Shown here piece after piece: positions 24,681 to 34,463 of a DNA stretch of 64,000 bases. Below the pieces are notes generated by a model. The model did not search any database. It saw only the letters and a list, made by a program, of their open reading frames with translations, and was not told the origin of the DNA. Every line of letters begins with the position of its first letter. Position 1 is the stretch's first letter. Origin of the DNA: Dryas octopetala (Eukaryota > Streptophyta > Magnoliopsida > Rosales > Rosaceae); the NCBI GenBank assembly GCA_963921425.1, contig OY992832.1, positions 28,795,489 through 28,859,488 of the forward strand. Reading direction: 5' to 3'. The position numbers were made by a program, and so were the translations under genes.

Positions 24681-25816
24681 TATGAGACACGCATTCTTTT
24701 CAAAGAATTATTTTGAATATTTTGGGAATTTATTTGAAAAATAAAATGGGTTTTGGGGCGTTACAGAATGATATCAGAGCTAGACCCGGCCGGAAGTGTG
24801 TGGATTGCAAGACCTAAGGACTAAGACCCTGAGTGGGCAACTATGCGAGGTAGTGGCGAGCTACTAGGTGAGGAGAAGTGAGTGATCCCACACTGCCAGG
24901 GTGAGGAATGGTGATGTTACAGAAGGTTTGAGCAAATCAATTGAGAAAAATATCTGAGAAAGCCAGTTTGAGAAAGAAAATGATTTCCAAGTGATTTTAG
25001 AAAAGTACTTTAAATGAGCCATAAACATGTTTGAAAAAGTTTTGAGAAATGTCTTTTGCACTGCCATCGTCTCTCTGCTCCTTAGCAAGTTCAGGAAAAG
25101 TTGGAGTTTGAGACTTAGTATGAGGTTTGAATTTAGAAAAGTTGAAAGGTTTGACTAAGTTTATTAGTTAGAGAACAAAGGTTAAAGGGTAAAAGTGAAG
25201 AAGGATTTTATAATTGGTTGAAGAGTTTCACCCTAACAAGTTAGTTCATAGAGTAAGTAGAGTTTTTGAGGAAGTTGCTAAGTGGGACTTAGGCTGTTGT
25301 TTGTTTGCTAGAATTTAGCAGTTACAGTTTTGTTATCTCAAAGTGGCAACGCTTCAGAAGTGGTTGAGCGACTCGCACATGAAGATGGAAGTTCTGAAGA
25401 AGGAGAATCCAGAGTCATAGAGAATTGAGGCAAACTACTCAAAAGAAATGAAGATCAAGCTGAATTTACTCGAAAGTTTTGGAAAATGGATGCGAGAAGT
25501 TCACGACAAGCTAGTTGTCTCCAATTCTCAAGTAAAGGTTTCGGTCTTAGTTGTTTGCTTTTTTTTTTTTTTCCTTCTTGCTTGTGTTATTCTCAGTTTT
25601 TTTTTTAAATAAAAGAGCTTTTCTGAAGTGTGATTTCTTGTTGCTTGTGCTTGCTTGTGATTGTGTGAAGTTTTTATGCTATTATTTTCCTTTGGGAATT
25701 TTGAGGATGAAATTATTTTAAGGGGGGTAGATTGTGAGACCCCATATTTTTCAAAGAATTATTTTGAATATTTTGAGAATTTATTTGGACAATAAAATGG
25801 GTTTTGGGGCGTTACA
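24681..25816 (+). mobile_element. TRIM-like mini-retrotransposon
   Basis: Two 84-85 bp direct repeats (24681-24765 and 25733-25816) share TTTTCAAAGAATTATTTTGA and end GGGGCGTTACA. The right copy starts TGTGAGACCCC, the left copy a mutated TATGAGAC. After the left repeat comes TGATATCAGAGC, a close fit to the initiator-Met tRNA primer site. Before the right repeat lies the purine tract AAGGGGGGTAGA. The 970-bp middle has no coding domain. No matching 5-bp flanks were seen. It sits between the two Harbinger genes. Confidence 0.72.
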
Positions 25817-26098
25817 CGCAGCATTATACATTACCATCCTTTTATGAATTTGCCAATAAAACCTGAATCAAAGTAGCTAAACAATTGCTACTACTATGTT
25901 AAAATTATGAAAATATCACCATAAAGATGCAAAAAGAGAAGCCGCCTTAATTAAAAGAAGCATTCCAAACTTTATTACAAGAACATTGAGATATACAAAT
26001 AATGTCTATGTCTTTATCACATTACACAAACATGAAAAATAAAGACATCTAATGTCTTCATCAACTCAAAACATCAGAAAACATAATTGTTGCACTGA

Positions 26099-27530
26099 CT
26101 TATTGAGCTTCCCTAGCTACTCTCCATGTGTTGAACATTTCTTGTGCAAGGTTTTGATCCATGGAGTCCACTCGTCTAAGGACTCAACAACGGTAATGTA
26201 GTCATTCACTTCTAAATTCCAATCTTGAAATTGATTGTTCAAATTTTCTTCCATAGGATCTACAAGCATCTCTCTTCTTATAAAATTATGGAGCATACAA
26301 CACATTGAAATTATACGACGTGTTGTAATGTCATAAAATTATGGACTCCTAAGAATTGTCCAACGCATTTTTAATAGTCCAAAACACCTTTCAATGACAT
26401 TCCTTGCACGTGAATGTTTCATATTAAAAAAACTCCTTTGGTGTCTTAGGTCGGTATCCATCTCTCCAATCATTGAGATGATAATGTTGTCCTCTAAAGG
26501 GTGCAAGGAAACCTTTTCCATTTGTGTAGCCACCATCAACTAAATAATAATAACCTATTGTTGAGAAGAAATTAAAATGTTAAATTCCTATATATTTATT
26601 TTACTCATAATCACTCAATAAAAATTTTGAATGTTACCTTTAGGGACTTTTAATCCATTCTTCCTAGTCACAACATCTCTAAGGACTCAACCATCGTGTG
26701 CGAAACCCTCCCATCTGGGCAAAACATATTTAAACTGCATGTCCGGAGAGCAGACTCCCAAAATACTTTGGTTTATCCAATTCTGGTACATGCACCTTAA
26801 CATAGGTTCCATCTAGCGCTCCTAAACAATTCTACATTATAATAGACAACTAAATTAATAATATGTTCTGAAATATAAAAAATTAATCAATCAATATATA
26901 TTGCAATAATTTTAAATATTACACACCTTAAATCACTTCCACTTTGAGTTTGTTGAGTTCTCAGGGATAGGCTCGGCTATTTTCTAGAAATCTTTTTGGC
27001 ATCGAATCATTGCTTTCAAACACTCATGAAAATACTTACTAATTGTTCGATCGGACCTATTAAATTTGTACTTAATTGTGCGATTCTTAAGATGGTATGC
27101 AAGAATGTATAAAAACAATGCAACCATCTCCTCTGTAGACATATTTCGAGTCACTTGTAGTTGTCCTCTAGTGACAAGAATTTGACATAATTTATGAAAG
27201 GATTGTCTATCCATCTGTATTCGGGCAATACATGTCACATCACTCTCATAAACTAGACCATATAAGTATTCAAATTGTTTGTAAACTCTTATAACTTATC
27301 GTGAGGGACTTCTACTGCGTTTCTTGAAATGAAACCATGCATACGCATAAGCAGCATCACATGCAACTAATATAGTTCGAAAGTAGATAATTAGCGCATT
27401 TAATGTAGCATGTAATTTCTTCTTTGTGGACAAACTTAAATGAACCATTTGTCTGCATAACATCAAAAAAGAAAAAAATGTCATGGAGGACATCAATTAC
27501 CAAGTAAATGAAGAAATTGTTTAAAAATCA
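26099..27530 (-). pseudogene. HARBI1-like DDE transposase
   Basis: Minus-strand pieces in order: MDRQSFHKLCQILVTRGQLQ and NRTIKYKFNRSDRTISKYFH (27238-26984), LGALDGTYVKVHVPELDKP (first Asp, about 26820-26770), LPRWEGFAHDG (second Asp region, followed by TGA), YYLVDGGYTNGKGFLAPFRG, and NVIERCFGLLKMRW (Glu, about 26400-26350), ending with MCCMLHNFIRREML. These are the DDE nuclease landmarks of PIF/Harbinger transposases. A deletion with frame shift lies at about 26765, and further stops at 26700 and 26420. It would have cut and rejoined the element's ends. Confidence 0.8.
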
Positions 27531-28724
27531 ACAAACTCAATCAAATTATAAGACTAGGCCACAAATTGAAGTTTGTTAAGATTGGATTTTAAATTGGAGC
27601 TGATATAAATCTTATAGAGGAAACATTGTCAAGACTCAAAACATATACCAAATATGCACAATTATATCTTTTAATTCCTTGTGTCCCGAATTGATGAACA
27701 TCCATAGATAACCATTTAAACATAAGAACAATCTAATTAAGAAATTCATCTAATTTTCCTCATGCTTAGAAGAAATTTTCATCTAATTAAAACTCATAAA
27801 TATTATGGGTATCAAATTAAAACATATTTTCTCTTGCATATTATGGGTATCAATAAAGGATCCATGTCCAAAGAGTATTTATCATGTCTATTTTTTGCCA
27901 AGTTCACATAAAATAAATTGATCATGCTTGCATATTTTCTCTGGAATTTGTCCAAAGAGCCTATTACTTTTTTTTTTGGTCAAAAGGATTATCATTAACC
28001 CAAAGGGCACCAAAGATAACAAAAGCACCCAACAAATACAAACATAACCATGAAAAATACAAATATGAAAAATACACAACCATGAAAAATACAAACATAA
28101 CCAAACGAAAGCACCCAACAAATACAAACAAAACCATGAAAAATACAAATAAAAATGAGTACACTACCAGAAAAATGAGTAAGAAGAAAGAAAAAAAATA
28201 AGAATAAGGCAAACAAATACTGTAGAGAAAGAAGAAAGAAACAAAAATTGAGAAAATGAAGCAACTAAGAACAACAAATAAAACAACTTGTGAGCAAGAA
28301 ATCTAACCTCAGAATTCTTGAGGAGCAAGAGGCGCAGCTGAGAGCATAAGAGAAGAGAGGAGGCACGTAGCAGGTCGAGAGAAGTTTGTGAGAGGCGCAG
28401 GCGTAGAACTAGAGTGTTTCAGAACGTCTGTAGGTTTTAGGTTGGGTTAAAGTGAATGGGAAAACTTGGAATTGTAGAAATAATGTGAGGGTATAATGGA
28501 AAAAAAAAAAAAAAAAAAGATTCTTGATGGGTTGTTTCTCCAGCAATCAGAATACCACCTCCCACCTAAAAATCTAATTCCTCCAAAATAAGAAGTTGAA
28601 TTCCTGATATCATGTGGGCCCCACCTGTATTTTGATTCTCATATAGTTAGTAAACACAGGAGTAATCCGTAATCGGAATACAACTCCTTATTTTTATTCT
28701 AATTATGGATTAGTAAACACACCA

Positions 28725-28856
28725 TCAAAGTGTTAGCTTCCATCTCCAATTGGATTCATGCCAAAATCTATTAAGGAGAATAAATTGTGCAATTTCTCAT
28801 TTTATTGCTCAAAAGTCAAAAACACGAAAAAAAAATGAAATTTAAAGCTTTTATTC
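28725..28856 (-). repeat. Probable remaining piece of the Athila-like 5' LTR
   Basis: This stretch follows the Harbinger right end and precedes gag debris of the Tat-like element. Removing the Harbinger copy joins it smoothly to 22651. The right limit is a guess at the CA before AATGAACTG. Confidence 0.4.
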
Positions 28857-28889
28857 AAATGAACTGACAAAAACTAAGTAAGAGGAATA

Positions 28890-29364
28890 TAAAAGGATGT
28901 GAATTCATGTACATATCAAGTTCCTGAGGTGGTGCCACATAGCGTGGTTGTGATGCCGGTTGCGGTAGTGCTGGCTGTTGTGGTAACACTGCCAATTCGA
29001 GTGCTAGTGGCTGTTGTTAAGCCCTTTGTTATGCCGGCAGTGGTTGTGGCGGATTTTGGACCACTGGTTGGATGACAGGTGCATCCTCATCAATCCCAAG
29101 ATTAAATTGGGGCCTTTCTCGCCGGAAACCCTCATGGTCAGGGTGAAACGGTCAAGACTATTCTTTATCTCAGCCATACTGGTCTCGAGAGTGTTTCTGA
29201 CCCCCTCCTCATCTCTTAGACCATTCCCCTTTCTACGCCGCCGATGGCTTGCTCAAGGTTGACTGTACACCACACACCCCCAAAGACACTGCCTTAGTTA
29301 CATCCGCCGGACTGATCTGCTTATTACTGTCATCACCTGTGTTAATTTCTCTATCTTCTGCCAT
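28890..29364 (-). pseudogene. gag-like N-terminal remnant of the Tat-like element
   Basis: From a minus-strand ATG at 29364: MAEDREINTGDDSNKQISPA, DVTKAVSL, a damaged middle with several stops, then GFRRERPQFNLGIDEDAPVI and a Gln/Pro-rich run ending YVAPPQELDMY. Its place just inside the 5' LTR, after a short leader, is where gag starts. The family match is weak and rests mainly on position and composition. Confidence 0.45.
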
Positions 29365-29479
29365 CTCCTTAACCTGTTGGAAAGTAACTCCTCACTGAAA
29401 AATTAAATCTAGAAACTTATCAATCTCGCCTTGTAACGCTCTTGTCACAGTCATACACCAAGTGTTAAATCCCATCTAA

Positions 29480-29491
29480 TGTGCCAAATTA
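29480..29491 (-). promoter_or_regulatory. Possible primer binding site of the Tat-like element
   Basis: Minus-strand TAATTTGGCAC directly follows the 5' LTR end and continues ATTAGATGGG. TGGCAC at this place looks like a primer site, but I could not assign the tRNA. Confidence 0.35.
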
Positions 29492-30448
29492 TGTTACTTA
29501 CAAAAATCACAGCAAGACTAACCTGGAAATCTGTCTAGAACACTGTTAGTCCTTTTAAGTGGTTGCAGGCGAGCCACTGCACGGCCGAGATGTCCGGTTC
29601 GCAGAATGTGATGTTGGTTACTTTGTATTGAATTTCATATTTCGCGCTGTGAACTAACTTACTTCTTACCAAACAATTGTGCGGCAAGTAAGGAACAACA
29701 CCTCACCTAGGTTCAAATGCCTTGATCCTAAAGGAATTTACTCACTTGGTGAAATGATGACTTTATGTTCAAAGTTAAAGATGTGGTGAATAACAACTTG
29801 TGAGATTGGGTGCAAAGAAAAATAATGGATTTTGATGAAAAATGTGTGAATAATCTGATTATCACGTAATTGGGTAACAATCATAGTTCTAACAATAAAT
29901 CTCATAATGAAAAGTCAAGAAAAATAAGGATTAAACTAATAAAAATCGATACTAAGAACAATGAAATCCTAGAAGAGCTAAAACAAAGGGAAAAGTTTGC
30001 TTGAGGGCTTGAAGAACTTGAGAAATCGAGATGCTTGATCACTTGTGTTGGGTTGTGTTGAATGTGTTGAGAGAGCTTTTCTTCATCTGATGTCTCCTAT
30101 TTATAATGATCAAGACCCTAGGTTTTCAGGAAAACTTTCTTCAAGTTGCACTAGGACTCTTCTTTCTTTCCTCCTAAGACTTGCCTTAATTGAATTCCTG
30201 GCTCACCAAGGACTCTCAGCACAGCTGGATTCTTTCTTTTAAAAGCACTTGTTGATTTTGGTTAGCTCCTGGAACCTTATCGCCGTGGGCCATGAACTTG
30301 AACCCAGCCTGAGCTGCGACAAAATTGGACTTCTGGATGTGGATTTGGGCTTTTCCAAGGCTAGAACTTGGACCTTCACTTAAGTTCTTATGGTTTACTC
30401 TTGGGCTTGGCCGTGCATTCGACCCAAATCTAATTTAGGGTGTAAATA
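29492..30448 (-). repeat. 5' LTR of the Tat-like element
   Basis: Matches 6941-7912 almost throughout, with small indels. The right target duplication AGAAC is at 30449-30453. The terminal TGC of the other LTR is TAT here, so this copy has lost its exact TG end. Minus TATA-like TATAAATAGGAG lies near 30096-30108. Confidence 0.8.
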
Positions 30449-30453
30449 AGAAC

Positions 30454-32158
30454 TACGCTAGTTCTAGAGAGAGAAAGAGAGAGCTTGGAAATTAGAGAGA
30501 GATGAGCCAAATATCCTAGTAAAGGTGTGGAAAATTGGTGGAGAATGGCCTCCTATTTATATGCCTTTCAGTGTGTCTACTTAGCACTAGAGGGTGTGTG
30601 CATGTATTGAGCAAAAAACTGGGTGCAAAGAGTACTGAAGAAAAGAAGTGGCTGCATGGTTAGGTGACACGTGTCCTTTGCTTGCCATGCACCCAACCAT
30701 CCGATCAAGATGGATTAACAATTGAGAACGTGATCTTCGATCGTTTTCTATTAATTTTTTGTTTCTTATATTATATCCGAAATATACCATAAATAATCTC
30801 ATTGTCTAATGAAAAATTCGTTGACAGTATAATGTTCGATACTACTTTTCTATGGTCTCAGTTTCTCCAGCGTTTTACACGTTTTTGTCGAATAATAAAA
30901 AACGTTCGGAAAAGTACTTATTTATCTATTTTTCTCCAATTTTCAAATTTCCAAAAATTCAATCCAACTTCTGTAAATTAGCTCGAGTCTTCGAAAAATA
31001 CAAACTCAATCTCGTAGAATTCATAACTTCGAGCACTACATAATCAAGGTCTTACTTCAATTAATCAATGGCAAAAGTCTAATCAAATAAATACGGGAAT
31101 GCTTACAAATGCGCTTACAAATGCGCTTTCTAATTTTTTACAAAAATGATAAATAAAATTCTAATGACCTTAATAAATTAAGTAAATTACTAATTAAAAA
31201 GTCCATTTTAGAGCCTTTTGTATAAAAAAAAAAAAAAACAAAAAAAAAAACCCACCTAAAAAGTTGAAATGATAAATAAATTCACTTTGTACAAATAAAG
31301 TCCACATTTTGTACAAATAAGTCTACGTTATATTTTTTTCCATGGTTTTTTTTTTTTTTTTAAACTAAGAAAATTGCCACAGTAACAATGATTGCTACTG
31401 CCAAACAGTAGTAATTAATAGAGTATTTTTACAATTTAAATAGTTACTGTCTCATAGTAACAATGATTGTTATTGCCAAATAGTAGTAATTAATAGAGTA
31501 TTTTTGCAATTTAAATAGTTACTGTCTCATAGTAACAATGATTGCTACTACCAAACAGTGGCAATTTAGAGTATTTTCACAATTTAATAGTTACTGTTTC
31601 ACAGTAACAATAATTGTCACTACCAAATAATAGCAATTAATAGTGTATTTTTGCAATTTAAATAGTTACTACCTTTCTCTTCTTCTCCCACGTGACTACA
31701 TTTCTCTTCTCCAAGTTTTTCTTCTCTTTTATCTCATTTCTCTCCTCTCCCTATGACTTTCTCTTTCTCTTCTTTCTCTCTTCTCTTTTTCTCTTCTTCC
31801 TCACGCGCGACCTCTCTCCCTCAAACTTACCTACCCCCTCAGTTTCTTTCTCCTCTCTCCCTGCATCCTCTCTCTACCTCACTTTCTCTCTCATCTCTCT
31901 CTGCCTCTCCTCTTTATCTCAGCCTCGAAACCCAATCCCCAAGCCCCGACCGTCGCCCTCCCCCTCCCCCTGCATGCTCTCTCTATCTGCCTCCCTCGAC
32001 CGACCCCAGAGGAATTGCTAGGTACTGTATTTTGCAACCGGATCGGGTTGATCTAATTGTTCTAGATCTAGAAAATAAAATATAAAAAAACCCATAATAA
32101 ATTCTAGAAAAATAATACGAGCTTAAAATAAATCAAGAAAAATTTTTAGGGCCTTACA
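30454..32158 (-). mobile_element. Old minus-strand LTR hosting the nested stack
   Basis: On the minus strand it starts TGTAAGGCCCTAAAAATTTT at 32158, like other gypsy LTRs, followed by a CT-rich/GA-rich stretch (31680-32010), a tandem array and a TATA-like TATAAATAGGAGGC near 30543-30557. The Tat-like element is inserted about 100 bp after that. The remainder should continue at 6935-6901 and before 4312. Its other end was not found. Open frames in 31692-32085 are low-complexity Ser/Leu/Phe runs and not called. Confidence 0.45.
31381..31673. repeat. Four tandem units of about 72-75 bp with internal palindromes
   Basis: Units start at 31381, 31456, 31531 and 31603. Each opens with AGTAACAATGATTGCTACT or a variant, itself nearly a palindrome, and ends with AATAGTTACTGTCTCAT. 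The end of one unit and the start of the next are inverse copies (AGTTACTGT/ACAGTAAC). Confidence 0.85.
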
Positions 32159-32217
32159 ATGGCATTGGTTAATTTCCACTCTTTATTGAACATAGGATAA
32201 AAAATAGTTAGACTAAC

Positions 32218-33283
32218 TGTTGTAGACAAAATCTCTCGGCCATTTGTTTGGCCAAAATTGGTTACTTCTTAGACCTTTTTATGGATGCGTACGCGGGCAT
32301 ATGACCATTTGGACCGAAAGCCCAATATGGAAATGTGATTAGTTTTGGGTTTTGATTTAGGAAATGAGCATGACTTCTTCATCGAGCAATTGTGCAGCCA
32401 AGAAGGAATCGAACTCGACCTTAGCTCTTTTTCTAACTAATCTGGCTAGGACTTCACTCATGAGGTGTCATGGTGATGATGTGAATAATCCAAAGATTTA
32501 TGTGGTCAGATTGAAATGAAATGTACTTAAATGAAACAAAACATTTTAAAGATATAAATAAACTTGATTTCATTAGCAAAATGGCTAGTAATAGTGGTCT
32601 TGACCACTAACCTAACCATGGCTACTTAGCATATATAAAAAGGAAATGAGTGCAGATAATGTAAACATTCTAACTAAGAATGCAACAATCGATACTAAGC
32701 TTGAATGAAACCCTAGAAGAGCTACAAACAACAATAGAGCTAAAAACAACAATGGAAATGAAAATGTAAATTGCAAGAGCTTTGGGAAATAAACTTGATT
32801 TAAATATGAAATTTTGATGAGAATTTGACAAAGTTTTGGTTTGTGTGCATGGGTGAAGGTCCCTTGTTCATTCTTAGAGGTTGTGGGGCAGTCTTGTACT
32901 ACGAGAAATCCTAGCAACATTCCCTACGATTCTTACACGTGTACAGCCGAAGAATGCTTGGTCAGCGTGCACTTCGTACTTCTTTGCTGAGCTAGGGAGT
33001 CCGGTCGAGATTTATGCCTAATACTTGGTTGAAGGTCTCTTGGCTCTTGCTTTGATGATGGTCCGCCAAAAGGGGTTTCTTCCGGCGAGACATCTTCGTG
33101 TCTCTCGGTTTTATCCGATTCTTGGGCCAAGCTTCAAAGAAAATGTTTTGGGCTTTAGTTGTCTCTTGGGCTGAGGTTTTGGGCATTGATCAAGTACTCG
33201 CCACGTGGGCTTACTAACCCAATGTTGAGGCTTTCAGCCGAGATGGCCGAAAGTCAAGAAATTGTAATCCCCCTCAACCCCCA
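32218..33283 (-). mobile_element. Degraded Tat-like LTR with purine tract
   Basis: Starts TGTTGTAGACAAAATCTCTC. It shares phrases with the Tat-like LTR: GATACTAAG...GAAACCCTAGAAGAGCTA, an ACTTCACTCA...GGTG segment and GGCCGAGATGGCCG. It ends near a minus-strand purine run (GGGGGTTGAGGGGGAT, 33268-33283), placed like the tract next to a 3' LTR. It is probably a separate, older fragment of a related element. Short open frames here are not convincing. Confidence 0.4.
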
Positions 33284-33680
33284 GAGCCCCCCAGAGCCAC
33301 TTGGGTCCACGCTTTTGATTGAAATGACCCTGTCGTTTCAGCTTGCCTTTTGGTTACTTTGGTCGAAAATGAATTAATAGAATTTCTGAAGATTGGGGAG
33401 AAGATGTCACTTTCAATGAACATGGTGAGGTTATGAGTATCTTTATTGGCCTCAACAAGCTGACTTAGAAACATGCTTTTTATCCTTCGTATCAGATTGG
33501 GGGGCGTAGTATATTGATTTTGGAGGCTTCCTTTCGGATTTGAGTACAATTTGCATGTTGTCAGTTGCAGGGATAAACCAGTAATAGACGCGCCACAGTT
33601 AGAACATCATTAACTGCGTCATAGCCCAAGAAGCGCAAACATACAACTTTCTTCTATTAATTACACAAGCTGTTAAAAAA
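33284..33680. other. Non-coding, possibly internal retroelement sequence
   Basis: A 91-codon minus frame (33274-33549) has no domain I recognise. It may be an internal piece of the fragment to the left. Nothing else is seen. Confidence 0.3.
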
Positions 33681-34188
33681 GGAAGATAAAATTACAAATT
33701 TGATCAATTTATTTTATACTTAGTTCAATTTTGATCCACGATATTTTTTAAGTTATGATTTTAAATCATTTTAATTATATTTTCTTCAATTATAATTAAA
33801 GTATAAATAATATTTCATCATTTTTTAGTCATAGAAACTAATTTGGAGTATTATAATTAAAATTTGATGAAATTTGAAAAATCTAAAAATTTTCTAGAAA
33901 AAATTAGTATAGTACCCTACTTTGGGACCAATTATCTTGAATTTTAGAACTTCGATTTGAATGATCTTTATATAATTGTAAAGAGGAGATACATAGCTTT
34001 AAAACAAGTATATATTTGCATAATTTAACTAAGATTTAATAAGGTAAAAAGCAGGACAAATTTGAGAAAACAAATCTGGACCTTTATTGAACAAGCGGAA
34101 TAATTAGTGAATCAAAATAGAACTTAAAAAAGATCGTGGATCAAAATTGAACTAGGTATAAAATAAGTAGACCAAATCTGTAATTTCC
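33681..34188. mobile_element. Foldback element
   Basis: Left ATTACAAATTTGATCAATTT with TATTTTATACTTAGTTCAAT following, matched in inverse at 34100-34188 with GATCCACGAT in both arms. Arms are about 80-100 bp with mismatches. AT-rich centre, no coding. The flanking duplication is not clear. Confidence 0.65.
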
Positions 34189-34463
34189 TCAAAAAGGAAA
34201 AATCATTTTCTTGCTGTTCAAATTTCTGTAACAAAATCGTTACATCATCCAAAAAATCAAAATGGGAATATAAAAAAAGAAATGTAAAGAAAAAGAAAAG
34301 AAGAATCAAACACAAAAGTTGGCTCAGCCACGAGCGGTATAATTATGAGGGGGAAAACCTAACCTACCACTTAAAATTCCCATTACTTCAATTGTCTCAG
34401 TTTTGCCTAATTTATGCAACAAAATTAAAATGTGGCAAACCAACAATCACACCTTTAGAAACT
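34189..34463. other. 3' flank of the RER4 gene
   Basis: AT-rich sequence downstream of the gene's stop. It should hold the 3' untranslated region and polyadenylation signals, but none is distinctive. Confidence 0.4.

Larger units (their letters stand above)
22652..28724 (-). mobile_element. PIF/Harbinger DNA transposon
   Basis: The left end CGGCATATTTACTAATCCAT is matched in inverse by the right end (28694-28724, TGTTTACTAATCCATAATTA when inverted), and the subterminal regions repeat TTTACTAA and AATCCGTAATC motifs. It carries both Harbinger genes on the minus strand: a HARBI1-like transposase (26099-27530) and a Myb/SANT-like protein (23754-24650). The 3-bp flank TCA on both sides is a possible target duplication, though TWA is usual for this superfamily. 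A TRIM-like element lies inside. Both genes are broken, so the copy is dead. Confidence 0.72.
11400..28856 (-). mobile_element. Athila-like Ty3/gypsy retrotransposon (nested, 3'-truncated)
   Basis: In minus-strand order: 5' LTR (28856-28725 joined to 22651-20903 across a Harbinger insertion), a tRNA-Asp-type primer site (20880-20898), gag, protease, reverse transcriptase, RNase H and integrase down to 12218, then a non-coding 3' stretch. Domain order and motifs (FMDDFSVFG, LGRAF-type protease tail, WGIDLM in integrase) fit the Athila/Tat branch of gypsy elements; I favour Athila. Every domain has stops or frame shifts. No second LTR was found at the left, so the 3' end seems lost. The left limit (11340-11470) and right limit (near 28856) are approximate. 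Confidence 0.72.
6941..30448 (-). mobile_element. Tat-like Ty3/gypsy retrotransposon with antisense PMD gene (nested, pol lost)
   Basis: Two direct repeats of about 960-970 bp (6941-7912 and 29492-30448, very similar throughout) are flanked outside by the same 5 bp, AGAAC (6936-6940 and 30449-30453). That defines one retrotransposon insertion. A purine tract (minus GGAAATGAAGGGGATA) abuts the left LTR, so the element reads on the minus strand and the left LTR is the 3' LTR. Next to the 5' LTR are gag-like remains. A PMD gene in antisense lies just inside the 3' LTR. Antisense PMD frames near the 3' LTR have been reported in Tat-lineage elements, which supports the Tat call. No pol of this element remains; a younger Athila-like element occupies the middle. 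Confidence 0.75.

Noticed and set aside
27888..28264. Three overlapping minus frames rich in Phe, Cys, Leu
   Set aside because: They come from an internal repeat of ACCATGAAAAATACAAA in the Harbinger element, not from a protein.
31692..32085. Overlapping 109- and 110-codon + frames
   Set aside because: Ser/Leu/Phe runs from a CT-rich LTR stretch; low complexity.
33274..33549. 91-codon minus frame
   Set aside because: No domain and no promoter or splice context; sits next to a retroelement fragment.
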